This document shows positions 25,919-35,025 of a stretch of DNA of 64,000 bases, piece after piece. The position numbers and the translations under genes were made by a program. This DNA comes from Streptomyces sp. NBC_01750. Lineage in GTDB: Bacteria > Actinomycetota > Actinomycetes > Streptomycetales > Streptomycetaceae. The stretch spans positions 2,110,001-2,174,000 of the forward strand of contig NZ_CP109137.1 in NCBI RefSeq assembly GCF_035918095.1. Direction: 5' to 3'. Below the pieces are notes generated by a model, which was given only the letters and a program-made list of their open reading frames with translations, searched no databases and was not told where the DNA came from. Numbering within the stretch: the stretch's first letter is position 1; each line of letters opens with the position of its first letter.

Positions 25919-26268
25919 GCCGCACGCCCGGCCGCTGGTTCTGCCGTGGCCCGGGCTCCGGCACGAGGGCGGCACGGTCTTCCACGGCCGGCGCGCGGAG
26001 CGGGCGGTGGCGGACCGGACGCGCAGGGCGACCGCGCCGCACGGCGAGAACAACGCCGGGCCGCCGTCGACCTGTGGGACGCCGCTGTGCAAGTACCGCG
26101 CCGTGGGCGCCGGTCACGTCCTTAGGACGCTTGTGGCGCAGGGCTGGGTCCTGCGCCACAAGCACTCCGAGCTGCCACGCGAGATCAGGCCGCGCCGCGT
26201 CCGCGAGCCGCGGGCCGTGGCCGCGGAGAGCCCGGCGGCCTGATCCGGCGATCCGGGTCAGGCCCCGG
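25919..26268. other. 350-nt gene-free stretch with one strong hairpin
   Basis: I find no convincing gene here; open frames on both strands lack starts with ribosome-binding sites and have Arg/Pro/Ala-rich junk composition. A perfect 13-bp inverted repeat (cttgtggcgcagg at 26130-26142, complement at 26150-26162, 7-nt loop) probably terminates one or both flanking convergent genes. Confidence 0.55.
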
Positions 26269-27312
26269 TCACGGCTTGATGATGACCTTGAGCGCGGTGC
26301 GCTCGTCCATCGCCTTGTAGCCGGCCGGTACGCCGTCGAGGCCGACCGACAGGTCGAAGACGGGCGACGGGTCGATCGTGCCGTCCAGAATGTCGGGCAG
26401 CAGCTCGGGGATGTAGGCGCGGACGGGCGCGACGCCCCCACGCAGGGCGATGTTCCGGTCGAACATCACGCCGAGGTCCAGGCCGGTGCCGCTGCCGTGG
26501 GGCACGCCCACGTAGCCGATCGCGCCGCCGTCGCGGGTGATCCCGACGGCCGTACGCATCGACTGCTCGGTGCCGACGGCCTCGATCACGGCGTGCGCGC
26601 CCTGACCGCCGGTCAGCTCGCGGACGGCCGCGACGGCAGCTTCGCCGCGCTCCGCGACGACATCGGTGGCGCCGAAGGTCTTCGCGATGTCGGTACGCAC
26701 CTGGTGGCGGCCGAGGGCGATGATCCGCTCGGCGCCGAGCCGCTTGGCGGCCAGCACCCCGCACAGCCCGACCGCGCCGTCGCCGACGACCGCGACCGTG
26801 GAGCCGGCCCGCACCCCGGCGCCGACGGCGGCGTGGTGCCCGGTGCCCATGACGTCGGAGAGCGCGAGCAGCGCGGTCAGCAGCCGGTCGTCGGAGGCGG
26901 CTTCGGCCGGGAGTTTGACCAGGGTGCCGTCGGCGAAGGGCACGCGCACGGCCTCGCCCTGCCCGCCGTCGGAGCCGACCGAGCCCCAGAAGCCGCCCTG
27001 CGGGCAGGACGTGTGCAGGCCCTCGCCGCAGAAGTCACAGGTGCCGTCGGACCAGACGAACGGGGCGACGACGAGGTCGCCGGGCGCGAAGCCGCTGACC
27101 GCGGAACCGGCCTCCTCGACCACGCCGAGGAACTCGTGCCCGATGCGCTGTCCCGGCCGGCGCGCGGACTCACCGCGGTACGCCCACAGGTCACTGCCGC
27201 AGATGCAGGCGCGCAGGACACGCAGGACCACGTCGGTGGGCTGCTGGATCGCCGGATCGGGCACCTCCTCCACGCGGATGTCGTGCGGGGCGTGGATGAC
27301 GGTGGCGCGCAT
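26269..27312 (-). CDS. Zinc-dependent alcohol dehydrogenase (MDR superfamily)
   Basis: The 347-residue oxidoreductase has catalytic zinc ligands in CICGSD (about residue 38) and GHEFLGVVEE (about 59), and an NAD(P) fold with VVGDGAVGL (about 171). The structural zinc site has only three cysteines in the usual lobe (CDFC then C after seven residues), so that site may be absent or altered. Substrate is unknown. It is the last gene of a minus-strand run and starts 29 nt after the lysoplasmalogenase-like gene. A role in handling fatty aldehyde from ether-lipid cleavage is possible but is inference from context. Confidence 0.85.
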   Translation of the reverse strand: MRATVIHAPHDIRVEEVPDPAIQQPTDVVLRVLRACICGSDLWAYRGESARRPGQRIGHEFLGVVEEAGSAVSGFAPGDLVVAPFVWSDGTCDFCGEGLHTSCPQGGFWGSVGSDGGQGEAVRVPFADGTLVKLPAEAASDDRLLTALLALSDVMGTGHHAAVGAGVRAGSTVAVVGDGAVGLCGVLAAKRLGAERIIALGRHQVRTDIAKTFGATDVVAERGEAAVAAVRELTGGQGAHAVIEAVGTEQSMRTAVGITRDGGAIGYVGVPHGSGTGLDLGVMFDRNIALRGGVAPVRAYIPELLPDILDGTIDPSPVFDLSVGLDGVPAGYKAMDERTALKVIIKP

Positions 27313-27341
27313 GCGGCAATTCCTTGCTGATCAGATGAGTG

Positions 27342-28027
27342 TCATACGAATGTAGGACTCTCACGGTACGCCTGCGGAACCCGCAGCAGCACGCCGGTGG
27401 CCAGCAGCAGCTGCGCCGCGCAGTAGGTGAGCATGATCCAGAAGTCGGGCGCCGGTGGCTGCGGCCACTCGGCGACACCGGTGGCGATCAGCGTGTCGGA
27501 GAGCAGAAAGAGCGCGCCGCCCGCGCGGGCGACGAGGCCGAGTCCGCTGGAGCGGTAGGCCATGGCGGTGAGCAGCAGCGAGTAACCGGCGACCGGGATG
27601 CGCAGCTCGGCAGGGAGGTCGGGCCACAGTTGCGCGACGGCGGCGACGAGAGCGGTGCCGAAGACCGCCGCGAGCAGTCCGGAGGTACGCGTACGTCCGA
27701 AGAGGACCAGGTAGCAGACGTGTCCGGCAGCGAATGACCCCATGCCGACGAGGAAGGCCCAGTCCGCGTCGCCGAGCAGGAAGACATCGCCGCCCCAGCC
27801 GAAGAGCAGCGCGGCGACGAGCGTCCGGGGCGCACCGCGGGTGATGGCGTATGCCGCGAGCAGCGGCATCAGGAGGGGCTTGGCGACCTGGTGCCCGATG
27901 TCCGGGCCGAGGACGAGGAAGGCCAGATCGCAGCCGACTGCGAGGAGGAAGGAGAGGAGGAGGGCCCGGCCGGTCCGATCGCGGGACGCACGGCCGGCGA
28001 CAGCGGTGGGCTCGTGCCGCCGCGTGC

Positions 28028-28031
<4 letters not shown>
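27342..28031 (-). CDS. YhhN/TMEM86-family lysoplasmalogenase-like membrane protein
   Basis: The 229-residue protein has about eight membrane helices. It shows YhhN-family features: KPLLMPLLAAYAI, LLFGWGGDVFLL with its conserved Asp, and ALFLLSDTLIA with a second conserved Asp. Characterised relatives hydrolyse the vinyl-ether bond of lysoplasmalogens, releasing a fatty aldehyde. It overlaps the preceding alkylglycerol-monooxygenase-like gene by 4 nt (ATGA), so the two are almost certainly translated together. Both act on ether lipids in known relatives, which is strong functional context. Confidence 0.85.
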
Positions 28032-28900
<869 letters not shown>

Positions 28901-29036
28901 GGGTGCACCGTAGAGGCGGGGGCCGTGGCGCGGCTAGATGGTGTTACCGACAAGTATGCGAGACAAGTTGTCATCAACCGTTGGTGACTTCCGCCAAGCT
29001 GTCGCGAGTCCGGTACGGGTACGGTGCGGTCGTATC

Positions 29037-29759
29037 TCAGACGCCCGCCGCGCCCAGCAGCGAACCCGCCCCGTATGTCACCGCCATCGCCACCGCTCCG
29101 CCGCCCATGTTCCTCAGCACCGCCGGGCCCGCGGCCGCCGCGCCCAGGCGTGCGCTCCACCAGCCCGTCAGGGCCAGGGCCGCGAGCACCGAGAACACGG
29201 TGACGTACAACCGCATCGACGGCGGCGGCAGAACGATCGCCAGCAGCGGCAGCAGCGCGCCGACCGTGAAGGCCAGGAAGCTGGCGCCTGCCGCGTGCCA
29301 GGGGTTCGTCAGTTGGTCCGGGTCGATGCCGAGCTCGACGCGCGCGTGGGCGCGCAGCGCGTCCCGTTCGGTGAGCTGTTCCGCCGCCTCGCGGGCCACT
29401 TCCAGGGACAGGCCGCGGGCCGCCAACAGACCGGTCAGCTCCTCGAGTTCCTCCTCCGGCTGTTCGCGCAGCTCGCGTCGCTCCATGGCCAGCGCCGCCT
29501 TCTCCGAGTCGCGCTGCGCGGATACGGAGACGTACTCACCGGCCGCCATCGACATGGAGCCGGCCAGCAGTCCCGCCAGACCCGCGGTGAGCAGGGTGTC
29601 GCGCGAGCTCGTGGCTCCGGCGACGCCGACGACGAGGCCCGCGGTGGAGACGACGCCGTCGTTGGCGCCGAGTACCGCGGCACGGAGCCAGTTGAGCCGC
29701 GAGCCGAGCGCCCCGCCGTGGGCTTCGTCGTGAGGTGCGTCGTGGGGTACGTCAGTCAC
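29037..29759 (-). CDS. VIT1/CCC1-family iron/manganese transporter
   Basis: The 240-residue protein has the family start LNWLRAAVLGANDGVVSTAGLVVGVAGA (about residues 22-50) and the second helix AGSMSMAAGEYVSVSAQRDSE. A Glu-rich cytoplasmic segment follows (about 85-135, the metal-binding region of VIT proteins), then three C-terminal helices. VIT1-type proteins move Fe2+ or Mn2+ out of the cytosol. The GTG start lies 24 nt after the second amidohydrolase gene, so it is probably the last gene of that operon. Confidence 0.9.
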   Translation of the reverse strand: MTDVPHDAPHDEAHGGALGSRLNWLRAAVLGANDGVVSTAGLVVGVAGATSSRDTLLTAGLAGLLAGSMSMAAGEYVSVSAQRDSEKAALAMERRELREQPEEELEELTGLLAARGLSLEVAREAAEQLTERDALRAHARVELGIDPDQLTNPWHAAGASFLAFTVGALLPLLAIVLPPPSMRLYVTVFSVLAALALTGWWSARLGAAAAGPAVLRNMGGGAVAMAVTYGAGSLLGAAGV

Positions 29760-29783
29760 CTCGGGAGACTCTCACCCGGCCCG

Positions 29784-31034
29784 TCACCAGACGCGCACCG
29801 ACCCGCCCCGCGCGAAGGCGGGACTCGTCGCGTCGGCCGGTATCTCCCCCAGGGGCTCGGCGATCTCCTCGACCGTCGGACCGACCTTCGCCGCGATCGG
29901 GTCGAGGATGCCCAGGTCGAAACCGTAGACACGCGCGGCGTTGCCGCCGGCCATCGCCGCGACCTCGTCCCTCGGCAGACCCGCGTAGGCGATGCGGAGA
30001 CCTTCGCGGGAGTACGGGGCCGTGCCCTCGTCGTGCGGATAGTCGCTGCCCCACATGATCTTGTCGAGGCCGATCCGGTCGCGCAGCGGCACCTCGTGCG
30101 GACGCATGAAGCTCGCGCCGACGAAGCAGTTGTCGCGCCAGACCTCGCTCGGACCTCTGCCCATCGAAGCGGCAAGCCCGGCACCGAACTTGGACTCGGC
30201 GGTGACGGCCCTGTTCGCCGCGGCCACCAGGCGCGAGTGGTAGTAGTCCAGCATGTCGAGCACGCCCGGAATCCACCCGGAACCCTGTTCGGTGAGGACC
30301 AGTCTCAGGCCCGGGTGGCGGCGGAAGGCGCCGCCGAAGATCAGGTGCCACAGCGCCCGGTGCGAGAACCAGGTGGTCTCCACCATGAACACCGCCCGGG
30401 CCGCCGGTTCGTCGCCCAGCGGCGGGGACGCCGAGCCGCCGTGGTGGTTGACCGGTATGCCGAGCTCGTCGCAGACCGCCCAGACCGGGTCGTACGTCTG
30501 CGAGTACAGCTCGGGCAGACCCGAGCCCGGCGGGGTACCGGGCAGCAGGATCCCGCCGGTGAGGCCCGCCTCCTTGATCCGGTGGATCTCGCGGACCGCC
30601 TCGTCCACGTCGTTGAGCAGGATCTGCGCGACGCCCGCCCGGCGCCCGGGGGCCGCCGCGCAGAAGTCGGCGAGCCAGCGGTTGTGGGCACGCAGTCCGG
30701 CCCAGCGGTGCTCGTACTCCTCCCGCGTCGGCGCCGGAGCCATCAGGGAGGCGCTGGGGAAGAAGGGCGGGATGGTGTTGGGGAAGACGACCTCGGCGAC
30801 GATGCCGTCCACCTCCAGCTCGGCCAGCCGCCGGTCCGAGTTCCAGTTGCGGTCGGCCGTGTCGGCGAGGAGATCCTCGTACGGATTGATGTAGGTGTCC
30901 GCCCAGGCGTCGAAGTCCTCGTGGTACCTCTTCTCCAAGTACGGCTTGTAGTCGGGGAGATCGGCGCCGGCGTGGCAGTCGGCGGAGATGACGGTGTAGC
31001 GGTCCGTCGCGCGGTCGGTGGTGCGGCCCGTCAT
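29784..31034 (-). CDS. Amidohydrolase-2-type TIM-barrel hydrolase (second of a pair)
   Basis: The 416-residue protein starts TDRYTVISADCHAG, the N-terminal metal-loop of the amidohydrolase_2/ACMSD-like branch, here DxCHAG-like without a second His. Other landmarks are the AEVVFPNTIPPFFP loop, VNHHGG (metal His pair, about 220), ETTWFSHRALWHLIFGGAFRRHP and the terminal metal Asp in MWGSDYPHDEGT (about 345). Relatives are decarboxylases, hydratases or hydrolases of carboxylated substrates. It is paralogous to the gene directly upstream and overlaps it by 4 nt. Substrate is unknown. Confidence 0.82.
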   Translation of the reverse strand: MTGRTTDRATDRYTVISADCHAGADLPDYKPYLEKRYHEDFDAWADTYINPYEDLLADTADRNWNSDRRLAELEVDGIVAEVVFPNTIPPFFPSASLMAPAPTREEYEHRWAGLRAHNRWLADFCAAAPGRRAGVAQILLNDVDEAVREIHRIKEAGLTGGILLPGTPPGSGLPELYSQTYDPVWAVCDELGIPVNHHGGSASPPLGDEPAARAVFMVETTWFSHRALWHLIFGGAFRRHPGLRLVLTEQGSGWIPGVLDMLDYYHSRLVAAANRAVTAESKFGAGLAASMGRGPSEVWRDNCFVGASFMRPHEVPLRDRIGLDKIMWGSDYPHDEGTAPYSREGLRIAYAGLPRDEVAAMAGGNAARVYGFDLGILDPIAAKVGPTVEEIAEPLGEIPADATSPAFARGGSVRVW

Positions 31035-32317
31035 GAGGACGCTCCCAGGACCGGGAAGTCGTTGTCGGTCAGCCAGTGCCGGCCCACCTCTCGCGACCTC
31101 GCCCACGACGCCTCGACGGCCGCCTGGTCGTCGGACTGGCCCAGCTCGGCCGGCGTCGGGCCGATCCGCCGGGCGACCGGCTCCAGCGCGGACACGTCGA
31201 AGCCGAAAACCTCCGCCGCGGCCAGGCCGAGCATGCGCCGGGTCTCGGCGACCGGGATGTCGTGGAAGGTGTTCCTCAGCCATACGCGGGTGTTGGGCCA
31301 GGTCCCTTCCGGATGAGGGAAGTCGCTGCCCCAGAGGATGTTGTCGACGCCTATCTCGTACCGCTGCGCCAGCTCGCGCCGCTTGGTGTTGGTGGCGCAG
31401 ATGAAGATCTGCCGGTCGAGATACTCGCTCGGCGGCCTCTTCAGCTCGGCGAACGGCGACAGTTTCTTCCCGCCGTGGGCTCCGAGGTAGAGCCGGTCCA
31501 TGAACCACAGGAGGTTCGGCAGCCACCAGCAGCCGGACTCGGCGACGCCGAACTTCAGGCGCGGGTGGCGTTCGAAGACGCCCGACCAGAGCAGGAACCA
31601 CAGCGGGCGGGCCGGCCACCAGGTGACCTCCGAGACGTAGATGCCCAGGTGGTCGCCGTACTCATGGCGTGGAGCCGCGCCGGAGTGGGTGAGCACCGGC
31701 ATACCGGTCTCGGCGGCGGCGGCCCACACGGGGTCGTAACGGCGATCGTGGTAGGGCGCCTTGTCCACCCACATCGAGGGGATCATCAGCGCGCCGAGCC
31801 CGGACTCCCTGGCCCGGTGGATCTCGGCGACGACACTGTCGACCTCGCCGGTGACAGGCAGCAGGGCGACCCCGCAGTGACGTGCCGCGTTCTCCGTGTT
31901 CCCGCCGACGAACTCGGCAAGCCAGCGGTTGTGCGCCTGTGCGCCCGCCATACCGAGGCCGGGGTCCTGGTCGCCGGAGAGTCCGAGGCCGACCCCGAAG
32001 GGCGCGGCGGTGCGGCTGTCCACGGCGTCCGCGTCGGGGAAGACGACTTCGGCCGCCACTCCGTCGCCGTCGAGCTCCTTGATCCGCTGGGCGCTGTCCC
32101 AGCCTCCCTTCAGACCTTCCGAGTTGTCGCTGAACCACTTGGCCGCGAAGGCCTCGTTGCGTACACCGAGCCGGTTCATCTCCTCGCGGCGCGCGTCGCG
32201 CCCGGCGAGGAATTCGTCGAAGGCCCGGTGGAACCTGCTGTCCAGATAGGGCCGGTACTGCTCGGTCGGCAGTCCGGCATGGCAGTCGGAGGAGATGATC
32301 AGGTACGGGTCCGCCAT
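31031..32317 (-). CDS. Amidohydrolase-2-type TIM-barrel hydrolase (first of a pair)
   Basis: The 428-residue protein begins PYLIISSDCHAG and shares the layout of its neighbour: AEVVFPDADAVD, LTHSGAAPRHEYGD (metal His), VTWWPARPLWFLLWSGVFERHP and LWGSDFPHPEGTWP (metal Asp, about 340). The moderate identity between the two suggests an old duplication and perhaps a hetero-oligomer. The ATG at 32317 lies 10 nt after the SDR gene. Context (acetoacetate-decarboxylase-like protein, SDR, TetR regulator) suggests catabolism or modification of a carboxylated, possibly beta-keto, compound. Confidence 0.82.
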   Translation of the reverse strand: MADPYLIISSDCHAGLPTEQYRPYLDSRFHRAFDEFLAGRDARREEMNRLGVRNEAFAAKWFSDNSEGLKGGWDSAQRIKELDGDGVAAEVVFPDADAVDSRTAAPFGVGLGLSGDQDPGLGMAGAQAHNRWLAEFVGGNTENAARHCGVALLPVTGEVDSVVAEIHRARESGLGALMIPSMWVDKAPYHDRRYDPVWAAAAETGMPVLTHSGAAPRHEYGDHLGIYVSEVTWWPARPLWFLLWSGVFERHPRLKFGVAESGCWWLPNLLWFMDRLYLGAHGGKKLSPFAELKRPPSEYLDRQIFICATNTKRRELAQRYEIGVDNILWGSDFPHPEGTWPNTRVWLRNTFHDIPVAETRRMLGLAAAEVFGFDVSALEPVARRIGPTPAELGQSDDQAAVEASWARSREVGRHWLTDNDFPVLGASS

Positions 32318-32327
32318 CACGCATCCC

Positions 32328-33212
32328 TCAATCGAGAATGAAGCTTTCCAGGTACGACGGGTCGGCGCGGTCGAGCATCGACTGCGACCTGGCGCGGATC
32401 TGCCGGTCGCTGCGCTCGCTCTCCGGCAGCATCCAGAACCGGTCCGCACGGATCCCGTCCACGACGAGTGCGGCGACCTCCTCGACCGGCGTGAACGTCA
32501 CCTCGTGCCCTGCGTCCCTCATCGCCGCCTCCCACTGGTCGAGGCTGCGGTACGGCGTCCTGCGCGGCCGCTCCTTGGCATAGCGCTCGGGCCGGTTGCG
32601 GTGCGACTCCCACAGTCCGGTGCGCAGCATGTGCGGTCCCGGGAAGAGCACGGACGCGCCCACACGCGCGTGCTCCGCCTTCAGATGCGCGTACAGCGAC
32701 TCGGTCATCGTCACGACCGCAGCCTTGGTGACGGCGTAGACGGAGGCGGTGGGCAGCGGGGCGATTCCGCCGTCGCCCGACGAGGTGTTGACGACATGGC
32801 CGGGCTCGCCGCTCTCGATCATGCGCGGCACGAAGGCCTGGATGCCGTGGAAGACGCCCCAGACGTTGACCGCGAAGGCCCACTTCCAGTCGTTGGGCTC
32901 GTGTTCCCACATCCGGCCCTCGGCGCCGGAACCGACGCCCGCGTTGTTGCACAGGACATGGACGGCGCCGAAGGTCCTGTACGCCGCGTCCGCCAGCGCG
33001 AACAAGGAGGCCCGGTCGCTGACGTCGACGGTGCGGGCGAGCACCCGGGCGCCTTCCCCGGTCAGTTCGTCCGCGGCCGCGCTCAGCGCCTTCTCCTCGA
33101 CGTCCGCGAGGACGACCTTCAGCCCGTCCGCCGCGAAGCGGCGCGCCATCGCAAGGCCGACGCCGCTCGCGGCACCCGTGACGACGGCGACCTGTCCCGC
33201 CGTCAGCTCCAT
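32328..33212 (-). CDS. SDR-family oxidoreductase
   Basis: The 294-residue classical SDR has TGAASGVGLA (cofactor loop, about residue 12), LADVEE (Asp that favours NAD), NNAGVG, catalytic Ser in NTSSGDG and YAVTK (about 157). A C-terminal extension (about 200-294) rich in charged residues follows the core and may shape the substrate site. It overlaps the end of the acetoacetate-decarboxylase-like gene by one base (TGATG), so the two are coupled. It probably oxidises or reduces a hydroxyl/keto group in the pathway served by this operon. Confidence 0.88.
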   Translation of the reverse strand: MELTAGQVAVVTGAASGVGLAMARRFAADGLKVVLADVEEKALSAAADELTGEGARVLARTVDVSDRASLFALADAAYRTFGAVHVLCNNAGVGSGAEGRMWEHEPNDWKWAFAVNVWGVFHGIQAFVPRMIESGEPGHVVNTSSGDGGIAPLPTASVYAVTKAAVVTMTESLYAHLKAEHARVGASVLFPGPHMLRTGLWESHRNRPERYAKERPRRTPYRSLDQWEAAMRDAGHEVTFTPVEEVAALVVDGIRADRFWMLPESERSDRQIRARSQSMLDRADPSYLESFILD

Positions 33213-34009
33213 CAGACGCTCCCCTCTGGCGGGCCGTCGAGGATCTGCCGAGGGTCGTCGTAGCGCTGATGGATGTAGGGCAGCAGCGCCTGCGCGCTGA
33301 CCCGTTCCACGACCCGGCCCTTCTGGTCGGTGGTCTTCTCGCCGACGGTGAGCTCGACCACGCGGCGTACGGGGAGGTCGGCGACGGGGTCGTACATGGA
33401 CTCCCGCAGCACGATGTCGCCGGTGATCCTCTCCAGCTTGCGGAACTTCTCGTTACGGGTGCAGTGGACGAGGACCGGGTCGGCGTCGAAGCCCTGGCCG
33501 TCCACGGCGGGCAGGAACTTGAAGTAGAAGTCGAGCTTCTCGGCCGGCTCGGGCAGCGGAAGGGGTCCGTCCACCGCGCCCCGCACCTCGACGAAGGCGA
33601 TGCCGTGCCGGGCGAGCACCGCCCGTACGACCAGGCCGTCGCGTTCGACCCCGACCTCGCCCAGCTTCTTCGGCTCGCCGAAGACCTCACGGCCGCCGAT
33701 CAGCGCGCGCTCATGGGTCATCGGCATGACGAGCGGGTACCACCCCTCGCGGCCGTCGTGCAGCGCGGCGACCGCCACGGAGCCCGCTCCCAGCCGATAG
33801 CCGGGCAGATCGACCTTGCTGATGCCGGCCCGTACGAGCGGCCGCTCGGTGGGCTTGAGCGGCGGCGGCAGTACGGCCGCCACCGCGTCCGGGTCGCTCT
33901 CCCACACTGCCGTCACGCCCGTGGACCAGATGTCGGGGAGCTTGGAACTGGATGCACGGGCCGCGGCGATCTCCGCCTCGGTGCGCGCGCCGTACCGTAC
34001 GCGTGCCAT
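33212..34009 (-). CDS. Acetoacetate decarboxylase-family protein
   Basis: The 265-residue protein has the ADC fold landmarks: ADC-like strand LVRAGISKVDLPGY, ALIGGREVFGEPKKLGEV with the Schiff-base Lys candidate (about residue 116), and FYFKFLPAVDGQGFDADPVLV. True acetoacetate decarboxylases use this Lys; many actinobacterial homologues act as aldolases, dehydratases or decarboxylases on other keto acids. It is the first gene of the operon facing a divergent TetR regulator, with a palindrome between. The ATG at 34009 is preferred because it begins the conserved N terminus. Confidence 0.82.
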   Translation of the reverse strand: MARVRYGARTEAEIAAARASSSKLPDIWSTGVTAVWESDPDAVAAVLPPPLKPTERPLVRAGISKVDLPGYRLGAGSVAVAALHDGREGWYPLVMPMTHERALIGGREVFGEPKKLGEVGVERDGLVVRAVLARHGIAFVEVRGAVDGPLPLPEPAEKLDFYFKFLPAVDGQGFDADPVLVHCTRNEKFRKLERITGDIVLRESMYDPVADLPVRRVVELTVGEKTTDQKGRVVERVSAQALLPYIHQRYDDPRQILDGPPEGSV

Positions 34010-34048
34010 GTCGTACCCGCCCTTCGTGGGGTGTTCCTCTCCGGGGTC

Positions 34049-34063
34049 TGTAACACAGTTACA
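34049..34063. promoter_or_regulatory. TetR operator candidate
   Basis: tgtaacacagttaca is a perfect 6-bp inverted repeat around aca, located 40-54 nt upstream of the decarboxylase-family gene and 53-67 nt upstream of the TetR gene. It is AT-rich against a GC-rich background, typical of a TetR-family site. Confidence 0.75.
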
Positions 34064-34115
34064 CCGGAGGCGATGAAGGGTAAAGAGCCGTGCGCGTACC
34101 GGAATTGGGGGCACC

Positions 34116-34736
34116 ATGCCGAGAACCGCCCTGACCCGCGAAGAGGTCCTCGACTCGGCTGCCGTCCTCGTCAGGCAGCACGGCCCGCAGGCCCTGACGA
34201 TGCGCAAGCTCGCCGCCGGGCTCGGCACCGCCGTCACCTCGATCTACTGGCATGTCGGCAATCGCGAGTCGCTGCTCGACGCTCTGGTCGAGCGCACGGT
34301 GCAGGAGATGGGCGCCATCCGGCCCACCGGCCGTACACCCGCCGAGCGCGCGGTCTCGGTCGCGCGCAAGCTCCGTCGTGAGCTGCGGGACCGTCCTCAT
34401 CTGATCGCGATGGTCCATGAACGGGGGCTCACCGAAAGGATGTTCCTGCCCGCCCAACAGGCGCTCGTCCATGAGGTGCACGCGGCGGGGCTGCGCGGGG
34501 CGCGCGCAGCCGAGGCTGTGCGCGCCGTGCAGTTCCAGGTCGTCGGCTTCGTACTCGTCGAGCGCAACCGCGAACGCTCGCCCGTCCAGTCGCCGGGGGA
34601 GGGCGAGTTGTGGGAGGCCGCCGGCGCGGCGGAGCACGACCCGGCGCTGGCCCGTGCGCTGGCGCGCCCCGCCGATCCGGAGAAGCTGTTCACCGCCTCC
34701 GTACGGGCGCTGGTGAGCGCCCTGCTGGACGGCTGA
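34116..34736 (+). CDS. TetR-family transcriptional regulator
   Basis: The 206-residue protein has an N-terminal helix-turn-helix (about residues 5-52: LTREEVLDSAAVLV, LTMRKLAAGLGTAVTSIYWHVGNRESLLDAL) and a helical ligand-binding domain. In the second half the QFQVVGFVLVERNRERSP segment resembles the TetR_C form found in tetracycline-repressor relatives. Divergent orientation and the palindrome in the intergenic region make it the probable repressor of the decarboxylase-SDR-amidohydrolase-VIT operon. Confidence 0.9.
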   Translation: MPRTALTREEVLDSAAVLVRQHGPQALTMRKLAAGLGTAVTSIYWHVGNRESLLDALVERTVQEMGAIRPTGRTPAERAVSVARKLRRELRDRPHLIAMVHERGLTERMFLPAQQALVHEVHAAGLRGARAAEAVRAVQFQVVGFVLVERNRERSPVQSPGEGELWEAAGAAEHDPALARALARPADPEKLFTASVRALVSALLDG

Positions 34737-34864
34737 AACCGGACGTCAGGAGTCTCGGGGCCGATAACAGCGCCGACGCGCCCGACTCCGAACCCGGGGC
34801 CGGCAGGCGGCTGTTGCTCGCCCATGGCGTGGTTCCGTGTCCCCCGATGGAGCGACAGTCACCG

Positions 34865-34911
34865 CCCGCCCGCTCGTGACCGGAGCGGTCCACCCGCTCG
34901 TGACCGGAGCG
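34865..34911. repeat. Perfect 23-bp tandem repeat (24-bp period)
   Basis: A 23-nt unit beginning cccgctcgtgaccgg occurs at 34865-34887 and again at 34889-34911 without a mismatch. Each unit holds the short palindrome gaccggagcggtc. It lies in the 289-nt gap between the TetR gene and the exonuclease gene, where I see no other feature. Confidence 0.85.
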
Positions 34912-35025
34912 GTCCTTCGGCCGCCGCGGCCCGGACCTGGTCACCGTCAGCACCCCGACACCGAACCGGCCATGCGGCCGGGCGGATGGCGGGCCTGTCA
35001 GTCCCGGCCCGTATTCTCTGTGACC

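Noticed and set aside
22778..26092. 1104-codon open frame on the minus strand opposite the subtilisin and CoA-transferase genes
   Set aside because: It runs antisense through two genes with clear motifs and intact catalytic residues. Its product is rich in Arg/Gly/Asp/Val repeats typical of antisense frames in GC-rich DNA.
25761..26243. Open frame on the plus strand between the CoA-transferase and alcohol dehydrogenase genes
   Set aside because: It starts inside the CoA-transferase gene in another frame, has no ribosome-binding site, and its end crosses the 13-bp hairpin at 26130-26162.
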